This document shows, piece after piece, positions 56,220 through 64,000 of a stretch of DNA of 64,000 bases. A program made the translations under genes and the position numbers. The notes beneath the pieces are model-generated. The model ran no database searches. It worked only from the letters and a program-made list of their open reading frames with translations, and was not told where the DNA came from. Origin of the DNA: Delphinus delphis (taxonomy: Eukaryota > Chordata > Mammalia > Artiodactyla > Delphinidae); NCBI RefSeq assembly GCF_949987515.2, contig NC_082694.2, forward strand, positions 14,129,958-14,193,957. Reading direction: 5' to 3'. Within the stretch, counting starts at the first letter, position 1, and each line of letters starts with the position of its first letter.

Positions 56220-57345
56220 GATGGTACAAGAATTAGTCTGCCAGTCATCAAAGAAATTAAAATTAAAATAAGAATGGGGAACTATTTCACATGCATCAGA
56301 TTGGGCAAGTATGAAAAGGCCTGACAATATTAAGTATGGCTGAGGATGTAAGAACAAAGGAACTCACACATGCTGCTGGTGGGAATATTATATTGAAAAT
56401 ATCAACCTCACAGTCCATCAATCCTTCATCTAGGTATGTGCCCTAGGACAGCAGTTCTCAAAGTTTTCTCCCCAACACCCTTTCAGGGACCCATGAGGTC
56501 GAAGCTCATTTCATAATAACATTAAAATGTTATTTTACTCTTTCACTCTCATCTCATGAGAGTACAGTGGCCAAATTATATGTGATATCACATATCAAAA
56601 ATAATAAATGATATGTGATATCCCAACAGATTGAATGCAGGAACACAAAGCCATTCTATTTATTGTTTTGGATACATACAGGTATAATTAAATTATAAAA
56701 TATAAATGGCTAACATGGAATAATACTGACAATGCCAAGTGTTTCTAAGACTGTGGAGCAACCAGAACTCTTATACACTGCTAGAGGGGTGGCCAAATGG
56801 TCTAGCTGCTCTGCAACACTGCTCTGCAGTCTCTTCTAAACTTAAACATACACCTATCATGTGATCTAGCCATTCCACTCCTTGGTATTTATCCAAGAGA
56901 AGTGAATGTGCTGATGGTCACACAAAGACCTGTACACAAATGTTTACAGCAGCACTATTCATAATGGCCACAAATTGGAAACAACCCAAAACTCCTTTAG
57001 CAGGTGAATCAATAAGCTAACTGTAGTATATTCATGCAATGGTATACTACACAGCAATAAAAGGGAATAAATTACTAACACAGGCAACAACTTAGATGAA
57101 CCTCGAAAGCATAATAGTACTAAGTGAAGGAAGTCAGTCTCAAAACGTCACATACTATTTGATTCCATTTGTATGATATTTTTGAAAAGACAATATTATA
57201 GTCATAAAAGATCATGGTTGCCAGGGGTAGGGTGTCAGAGCAGTGTAGCTACAGAGGGATAGCAGGAGAGAGCTTTGGGAAATGATGAAACTATTCTATA
57301 TTTTATATTCTGATGAATCTGTATGTGTGCTAAAACTAATGGAAC
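56220..57345 (+). repeat. Old L1M LINE, ORF2 end and 3' UTR, split by a hAT fragment
   Basis: ggtgggaatattatattgaaa, then after the insertion gctctgcaacactgctc, tgatctagccattccactcctt, acagcagcactattcataatgg and gatgaacctcgaaagcataat are diverged ORF2 3' text, ending near tgtgtgctaaaactaatgg. Numerous stops. Confidence 0.85.
56453..56700 (+). mobile_element. hAT-Charlie fragment in the L1
   Basis: cagcagttctcaaagttttc, ctttcagggacccatgagg, attaaaatgttattttactctttcactctcatctcatgag and cccaacagattgaatgcag follow the same hAT-Charlie group as the element at 19331-20880. It contains a 14-bp inverted repeat (56584-56597 and 56609-56622). Confidence 0.6.
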
Positions 57346-57354
57346 TCTACACAA

Positions 57355-59590
57355 AAAGAAGTTAATTTTAATACTATCTTTTTACATTAAAATTTTATTT
57401 TTAAATAAACTTTTAGTTTTAGTTGTAAATTTACAGAAAATTGTAATGATAGTACAGAAGTTTGCATATATCCCATACCCAGTATTCCCTGTTAACATAT
57501 TACATTAGTGTGGTACCTTTGTCACAATTAATGAACCAATATTTATATATTATTATTATTTTTAAATCTATGTATTTTTATTCTTGGCTCTGTTGGGTCT
57601 TCTCTGCTGTGCGCGGGCTTTCTCTAGTTGCGGCGAGCGGGGGCTACTCTTCTTTGCAGTCGCGGGCTTCTCACTGCAGCGGCTTCTCTTGTTGCGGAGC
57701 ACGGGCTCTAGAATGCAGGCTCAGTAGCTGTGGCGCATGCGCTTAGTTGCTCCGCGGCATGTGGGATCTTCCCGGATCAGGGATTGAACCCGTGGCCCCT
57801 GCGTTGGCAGGTGGATTCTTAACCACTGTACCACCGGGGAAGTCCCTATGTATTATTATTAAGTGAAGTCCATACGTTATTCAGATTTCCTTACTTCTTA
57901 CCTATGTCCTTTACTATTCCAGTATCCTATCCAGGACACCACATTGAATTTTGTTGTTATGTCGCCTTAGGCTCCTCTCACCTGTGACAGTTTCTCAAAC
58001 TTTCCTTGTTTTCAGTGACCTTGACACGATTGAGAAGTACCGGTCGGCTATTTTCTAGAATGTCCCTCTGTAGGTGTTTAGTGTTTTTCTCATAATTAGG
58101 CTGGGATTTAGGGTTTGGAGGAGGGAGACCACAGAGAAAGTGCCTTTCTCATTGCATCGTATTAAAGGTACATACTGTCAACATCCTTCATCACTATTGA
58201 CGTTAACTTTGATCACCTGGCTGAGGTCGTGTTTGTCAGGTTTCTCCACTGTGAAGTCACCCTTTTTCTCTCCTTCGCGTACTGCACACTTGGAAGGAAG
58301 GAAAATATTCATGGCTTAAAGAGTGTGCAGCCGTGCTCCATTGTCTTGAGGGATGAACATCTATATAAATTACTTGGAATTCTTCGGTGCAGGAGAATTA
58401 TCTATCCTCCCCTCCCATTTATTTATTTAATCATTTATTTATATCAGTATGGATCAATGGCGATTTATACTGCAGTTATAATTCACTACGTACTACATTA
58501 TTTTTCTTCTCTCTAATTGTTCCAGCTTTTGCCGTTGGGAACTCTTTCAGTTGGTACCCATGTCCCTTTGACATCCCCCTCACTGTTGCATGTGATGGTG
58601 TTTGGCACTTCCTTACTTTCTGGCACTATAAGATGCTCCAGGCTCATCTTGTATATTTCCTGCCCCTGCCCTAGAATCAGCCAGTTCTCTAGGAGCCCTG
58701 GTTCCTTTCATTGGGTAATGGTTTTAGAAAACAAGATCTGGGCATTGGGTGTGCTTACTACTACTGGTGTGTCATGACTTCTAGGCTCTCTCAGCTGATA
58801 GAACAGGAAATACATGTATCTATACTAACTCATATAGGTACACATATCTATAAATATCTCTATATGTGTCCATATGTATCTATATTACACTAAACATGAG
58901 TTTATACTAATGTCTCCAATTCTAATTCAGAAGCACATGGATCATTCTAGTCTTCCTCCCTCACTTGTCTATAACCCCCTACCAGTGAGAAACCTGGCTC
59001 CCAACATCTGCTTTCCATTTACTTAATTGTTCAATTCCCCTATATCTATATAATGGTTTCAGAATTGTTCATATCCTATTGAGAAATAATTTTACCAACT
59101 AAAGTACAATGCTTCTGTACAGTTCCTTTTGCCTCTACTCTTACAGTCTCCCTTCATTTTCAAAGTCACTTAGATGAGCACTTCCCCCCCACCCACTCCA
59201 ATCAGTGTGGTTATTTAACACATTTTATACAAACATTTCATACTTTCATTCTTTTGTCATAGTCTGCATTCCATCTTGGGATTCCCTGACTGCCTAAATG
59301 ATTTTTATTTCATTTGCATACATTAAGGTTCACTCTTCGTGCTGTAAAGTTCTATAGACTCTGATAAATAAATAATGTCATTTATCCAGTATGGCTCTAA
59401 GATCATTTGTTTATCATTCACCTATTGGAGGATCTTCTGGTGGCTTCCACTTTGGATGAAACGTTCATGTGCAGGATTTTGTGTGGACTTAAGTTTCACA
59501 TCAATTTGGTAAATATCTAGAGCTCAATTGCTGGATCTTGTAAAGTATCATCCTGAATTAAAATTTTTCAGGTTTTTAAAAATTTTAACA
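57355..59590 (-). repeat. Long old L1M 3' UTR/ORF2 relic, split by a SINE
   Basis: Complement of L1M 3' sequence: ttttagttgtaaatttacag, catatatcccatacccag, ccaggacaccacattgaat, tatatctatataatggtttcag, then ORF2-proximal caattgctggatcttgtaaa. Ordered over about 2 kb though strongly diverged. Confidence 0.65.
57577..57845 (-). repeat. CHR-type SINE, slightly shortened long form
   Basis: ttggctctgttgggtcttctc, modular body lacking one cagtagttgtgg unit, head complement ending accaccggggaagtcc. Duplication ctatgtatt at 57568-57576 and 57846-57854. Confidence 0.94.
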
Positions 59591-59768
59591 TTTATTTTAT
59601 TGACTTGTACAATTAATATGGAGTTTAACTCATATATTATATAATATACTTTTATATAAAAGGAATATATGAAATTACATTGTTTTTAAATAAGTCATGA
59701 AATTTATTTTGTTTTGGTTTGGGGTTTTGGGTTTTTTTTATTAATTTATTTTTTAAAAAGTTTGTATA

Positions 59769-59978
59769 GGGCTTCCCTGGTGGCGCAGTGGTTGAGAGTC
59801 TGCCTGCCGATGCAGGGGACACGGGTTCGTGCCCTGGTCCGGGAAGATCCCACATGCCGTGGAGCGGCTGGGCCCGTGAGCCGTGGCCACTGAACCTGCA
59901 CGTCCGGAGCCTGTGCTCCGCAGCGGGAGAGGCCACAACAGTGAGAGGCCCGCGTACCGCAAAAAAAAAAAAAAAAAA
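59769..59978 (+). repeat. Young CHR-type SINE in L1
   Basis: gggcttccctggtggcgcag head, ggttcgtgccc B-box position, ctcgcgtaccgc-type 3' block and poly-A of over 20 bases. Duplication aaaaagtttgtata at 59755-59768 and 59979-59992. The only young-subfamily copy on the plus strand. Confidence 0.97.
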
Positions 59979-60555
59979 AAAAAGTTTGTATACAATTTTT
60001 AAAGGTTACTTTCCATTTACAGTTATTACAAAATATTGGCTATATTCCCATGTTGTACAATACATCCTTGAGCCTATCTTACACCCAATAGTTTGTACCT
60101 CCCACTCCCCACCCCTTTATCGCCCCACCTCCCTCTTCCCAATGATAATCACTAGTTTGTTCTCTATATCTGTGAGTCTGTTTCTTTTTTGTTATATTCA
60201 CTAGTTTGTTGTATTTTTTAGATTCCACATATAAGTGATATCATACAGTATTTGTCTTTCCCTGTCTGACTTATTTCACTTAGCATAATGCCCCCCAGGT
60301 CCCTCCATGTTGTTGCAAATGACAAAATTTTGTTCTTTTTTATGGCTGAGTAGTATTCCATTGTAAATATATACCAAATCTTCTTTATCCATTCATCTGC
60401 TGATGGACACTTAGGCTGCTTCCATAAGTTGGCAATTGTCAAATAATGCTGCTATGGACATTAAAGTGTATTTATCTTTTCAAATTAGTGCTTTTTTTTT
60501 TTTTGATATATACCCAGTAGTGAAATTGCTGGGCTATATACAGTTCTATTTTTAG

Positions 60556-60688
60556 GTTGTTTTGTTTTGTTTTGTTTTGTTGGCCATGCCACACGGCTTG
60601 TAGGATCTTAGTTCCCCAACCAGGGATTGAACACAGGCCCCAACAGTGAAAGCACTGAGTCCTAACCACTGGACCACTAGGGAATTCC
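60556..60688 (-). repeat. Short CHR-type SINE in L1
   Basis: (gtttt)n tail, ggccatgccacacggcttgt, head complement ending accactagggaattcc. Duplication ctatttttag at 60546-60555 and 60689-60698. Confidence 0.95.
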
Positions 60689-61153
60689 CTATTTTTAGTT
60701 TTTTGAGAAACCTCCATATTGTTTTTGTGGACATATATCTTCAATCCACTTGTATGTATACCTAAGAGTGGAATTATCAAAATGTTTTCCAAAGTGGTTG
60801 CACCATTTTGAATTTCAATCAGGAAGGAATAAGAGTAGCTATTTCTTTGCATCCTTACTAGCAATTGATATTTTCCTATTTATGGATTTTAGACATTCTA
60901 ATTGGTGTGTTGTAGTATCTCACTCTCATTGTTGATTTAATTTGAATGTCCCTAGTGACAAATGATCTTCAGTATCTTTTCATATGCTTATTTTCCATCT
61001 GTATATCTTCTTTAATGAAGTGTCTGTTCAGACCACTTGCTCATTTTTACCTGGGGTGTTTGTTTTTTATTGTTAAATTTTAAGAGTTTTTGTGTAATTT
61101 TTATATGTCTTTTATCAGGTAGCTGATGTACAAACCACCATATGATAATTTTT

Positions 61154-61357
61154 TTTTTTTTTTTTGTGGTACGCGGGCCTCTCACTGTTGCGGCCTCTCC
61201 CGTTGTGGAGCACAGGCTCCAGACGCACAGGCTCAGCGGCCATGGCTCACGGGCCCAGCCGCTCCGCGGCATGTGGGATCCTCCCGGACCGGGGCACGAA
61301 CCCGTGTCCCCTGCATCGGCAGGCGGACTCCCAACCACTGCACCACCAGGGAAGCCC
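61154..61357 (-). repeat. Young CHR-type SINE
   Basis: Poly-T, gtggtacgcgggcctctcac, body, accagggaagccc. Perfect 15-bp duplication catatgataattttt at 61139-61153 and 61358-61372. Confidence 0.97.
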
Positions 61358-61372
61358 CATATGATAATTTTT

Positions 61373-61699
61373 AAAATAAAAATTAAAAAAACATTAAAAG
61401 CAATGAGAAGAAGGGAAGGGGCGGCATGGTCTCTGAAGCTGGTAATACTGATTCTGCTTCTGACTTTGCTTCTTTTCAGCAATGTAACCTCCTGGGGTCT
61501 CAGTTTCTCCATCCATCTTTGAGGATGATGGTAGGGACTAAATACGTTGAGCTGTAAAAATTACTGGTGCTTATGAAATGTACAATAAATGGTAGTTTAA
61601 ATAAATTTTCCTTACCCAGGATTACCAGGTTAGCAAGTAGAGGAACCAAAAAGCAAATCTAGAGACCTTTCAAAACCTGTGCCTTTCCCAACTGTCCCC
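61373..61699. other. Single-copy-like stretch
   Basis: No repeat or gene recognised; part of it (gtcagtttctcc) may belong to an adjacent MIR. Confidence 0.3.
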
Positions 61700-61835
61700 A
61701 CCAGAGGGCAGCATTAGAAGCCCAGCAGCCCTGGGCGCCAATTTTACCTCTGCTGCCTGCTAGCTGCGTGACACTGGAAAGGTGTGTTAATCTCTCTGAG
61801 CCGCAGTTTCCTCATCTGCAGAGTGAGGGTCAGAT
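61700..61835 (+). repeat. MIR SINE
   Basis: ctgctagctgcgtgacactgg, gttaatctctctgagccgcagtttcctcatctgcagagtgagg is MIR core sequence with unusually low divergence in the last segment. Confidence 0.85.
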
Positions 61836-61939
61836 GAACCAATGTATTTTAAAAAGAATCTACCACTGTCTTTGAGATATAGTAAATGGTATATATTTCA
61901 TTTATATATCTTTTTAAAAGACACCATATGGTATATTTG

Positions 61940-62068
61940 GAAGACAATGAATGAAAAGTCAGGAGTCCCAGGCTCTTGTCTTATCTTGCTGAGTGACCTT
62001 GGGCAAGTCTTGACCTCTCAGGACTTTGGAGTCTGCATCTACATTAAAGCATTAGAATCACTGATGGG
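61940..62068 (+). repeat. MIR-like SINE
   Basis: gagtcccaggctcttgtctt, ctgagtgaccttgggcaagtcttgacctctcagg is a second, independent MIR core only about 100 bp after the first. Confidence 0.7.
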
Positions 62069-62071
62069 AGC

Positions 62072-62094
62072 GGGGGGGGGGGGGGGGGGAGGGG
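62072..62094 (+). repeat. Poly-G tract
   Basis: Eighteen consecutive G, one A, four more G. Such a run can form a G-quadruplex and is prone to length change and sequencing error. Confidence 0.9.
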
Positions 62095-62230
62095 TTCTTT
62101 TAAAATACCAATAAAAATTATGAAATATATATGGGGTACACAACAAAATCAAGGTAGCAGATGCTACTCAAGAAGAAAGGAAATGAGATTGAAGAAGGAC
62201 CCATAAATTGTTTCAATTGTATTTATAGTG

Positions 62231-62238
<8 letters not shown>

Positions 62239-62261
<23 letters not shown>

Positions 62262-62464
62262 TTTTTTTTTTGCGGTACGCGGGCCTCTCACTGCTGTGGC
62301 CTCTCTCGCTGCGGAGCACAGGCTCCGGACGCGCAGGCTCAGTGGCCATGGCTCACGGGCCCAGCCGCTCCGCGGCATGTGGGATCTTCCCGGACGGGGG
62401 CACGAACCCGTGTCCCCTGCATCGGCAGGTGGACTCTCAACCACTGTGTTACCAGGGAAGCCCC
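62239..62464 (-). repeat. Young CHR-type SINE with (CTTT)n tail
   Basis: (cttt)n and poly-T, gcggtacgcgggcctctcac, body, gttaccagggaagcccc. Duplication agtgcttt(c/a)ttt at 62227-62238 and 62465-62476. The tail microsatellite shows an A-tail decaying into a tetranucleotide repeat. Confidence 0.95.
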
Positions 62465-62559
62465 AGTGCTTTATTTCTTAAAGAAAATCTGAAGTAAACA
62501 TGTCAAAATATTTAGCTTTGATAATCTACATGGCAGAATATGATAGACATTATTCTATA

Positions 62560-63260
62560 TATTTTTAAAAGGGAGAGAAGAGTTTGATGAAAAGGAGATT
62601 GAGAGTGGAGGTATTTGATAAGGATGTTCCAGGCACAAGGAAGTCAGTAGAGACATAAAGGTGATAAGCAGTATGGTGTTTTCTGAGATACTGTGGATAC
62701 CTCAAGTTCAAGAAGGGAGTGGCTGAGATAAGCAAGCAGTCCAGACAGAGTCAGGTCAAGGAGGGCCTTGTTTGCCAGGCTGGGCAGTACGACTTTATCT
62801 TGCCTATAGTGGGCATGGGGGAGGGTGGTGATATGTGATTTTGCATTTGGAAATCATTTATTTTTTCTTATTCATTCTTCATTGACCCATTAACTTCCAA
62901 ATGTCATGTCAGTCATTGTCCTGGGCACTACAGGTGCAGTGTTGAAAAAGATGAGCTCAGTCCTTTTCATGATGGAGTAAGTCCTGGCAAAGCAGACACT
63001 GAAGCTATGAATTATCAAGTTAACCAATCATGATGCATTACTCCAGTAGAGTGTAGATGCTGGAGGCAAGCCCACCAGTTAGGGCTTCCTGCAAGAGTTT
63101 GGGCTGGGGGATATTTAGAGGGCCCGGATCTGGTAGGCAAGATGAAGAAGAAAGGATGACATTAAGGATGATTAGGAGTTGAGGACTGGTTGGATGAGTC
63201 AGGAGAAGGGAGGTCAAATCATCACTGATGTCTTTAGCCAGAGTGCCTGGGGGATCAGTG
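62560..63260 (-). repeat. L2 LINE 3' part
   Basis: gatgttccaggcacaagg, caaggagggccttgtttgccaggc and, further right, cattgtcctgggcactacagg with gatgagctcagtcc are complements of L2 3' text. The order of blocks suggests one or two overlapping relics. Confidence 0.55.
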
Positions 63261-63935
63261 GTGCCCCCCTCTGTGAAGGATAATATTGTCTTCTGTGTCC
63301 TTTCTATCTCCTGCATCCTCAAAATCTCCTCCTCAAAATTGTTTAGCATTTAGAGGTCCTTGTGTTTTCTATGGAACACAATGAAATATTAATATTTGTA
63401 CTTTGAAAGTGAAATATATAATTTTGTGATTAGTCGAGCACCATTTTATATTCATTTCTAGCATAAGCAAATTATAACAGGCACTTTGAATTGAAGTAAA
63501 GATTCCAGGAGTAAAAGTTAAAATTAAAGAGTTTATTCATTAATTTTTATCTCCCTGAAGACTAGAAAATGACTGCCCTTATATGGCTTGAGCTTCAGAA
63601 AACATTGTTCCAGTTTGAGGATGCCAGGATTCTGTGGGAGCACAGTTAGAGGACCTCTAACTTTTACGATGATCAGGGCCCTTCCTGGTGGTGTTTCCAG
63701 AAAGTTGCATAAATATTCCAATTCTCTCCTTAATGGCAGAAGAAGAGGTGATGGGAGGGGCAAGGAATGATCCTGCCAATAGGGATTTTTGGTGCTAAAG
63801 CTGGCAGAGGGAGTATCAGTCTAATCCCAAAGCTTCTCGTGACATCAGTATTGGGAGAGCTTTCAGAGTCAAGAGTTGAGTGGCAGTCAAAAGTTAGTGA
63901 TGTGGAGATGGAGGCTCAAATGGACCTTCAAAATG
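63261..63935. other. Single-copy-like stretch, no gene established
   Basis: Minus-strand frames at 63038-63349 (103 codons) and 63533-63763 (76 codons) are open but match no family I know. No splice pair is convincing. Confidence 0.35.
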
Positions 63936-64000
63936 AAGTGAAGAAAGACAAACAACCTAATTTTTTGAATGGGCAAAGGATTTGAATATATATTTCTCCA
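63936..64000 (+). repeat. L1 fragment running off the window end
   Basis: gaatgggcaaaggatttgaatatatatttctcca is the conserved L1 ORF2 phrase that encodes a WAKDLN-type stretch. It continues beyond the last base. Confidence 0.8.

Larger units (their letters stand above)
59720..61130 (-). repeat. L1 LINE 3' part, split by two SINEs
   Basis: Complement of L1 3' UTR (ttgtacctcccactccccacc, cccaatgataatcactagtttg) and ORF2 C-terminus (gagtagtattccattgtaaat, cattcatctgctgatggacactt), continuing to tttatcaggtagctgatg. SINEs at 59769-59978 and 60556-60688 interrupt it. Confidence 0.92.

Overview
This is mammalian nuclear DNA, most likely from a toothed whale (dolphin or porpoise lineage). The main evidence is about 34 copies of cetartiodactyl tRNA-derived SINEs of the CHR type. 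Eight belong to a homogeneous young subfamily with a 5' head reading gggcttccctggtggcgcag and an internal block typical of odontocete genomes. The rest of the repeat content (L1, L2, MIR, MaLR and ERVL LTR elements, hAT-Charlie, Tigger and mariner) is ordinary for eutherians. All family names rest on recognition of sequence patterns, not on a database search.

No protein-coding exon, rRNA, functional tRNA or CRISPR array can be supported. Almost every open frame of 60-200 codons lies in a SINE, an L1 or a GC-rich stop-poor patch. The window therefore reads as intergenic or deep intronic. SINE orientation is skewed (25 minus, 9 plus), a weak hint that it could lie inside an intron of a plus-strand gene.

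Layout. 1-5 kb: AT-rich flank with a 36-bp tandem duplication, L2/MIR relics and five SINEs. 5-11.5 kb: two old minus-strand L1 segments, separated by SINE and single-copy DNA. 11.5-18 kb: single-copy DNA, L1 3' ends and a four-SINE cluster. 18-23 kb: a MaLR LTR, an L1, a hAT-Charlie element carrying two SINEs, a 53-bp tailless SINE fragment and a doubly hit target site. 23-30 kb: the least repeat-dense part, with a GC-rich, stop-poor patch at 26.3-26.9 kb and an orphan 96-codon ORF at 23.7-23.9 kb. 30-37.7 kb: nested LTR elements and a degraded ERVL-type provirus. 39.6-50.8 kb: several L1s, including a roughly 5-kb plus-strand L1 relic, then a MaLR LTR and a Tigger transposon with a recognisable transposase fragment. 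51-54.9 kb: mostly single-copy, with an AT-rich block, a (GA)n tract and a CpG-dense 120-bp patch. 55-64 kb: mariner end, MaLR, L1 and L2 relics and more SINEs.

The most informative signals concern retroposition mechanism: an exact tailless SINE insertion, one site hit twice with a possible 3' transduction, a 54-bp L1 insertion and several datable nests. Three low-confidence candidates for host function are listed: the CpG patch, the putative splice pair at 26.3-26.6 kb and the orphan ORF. I found no convincing previously undescribed biological system.
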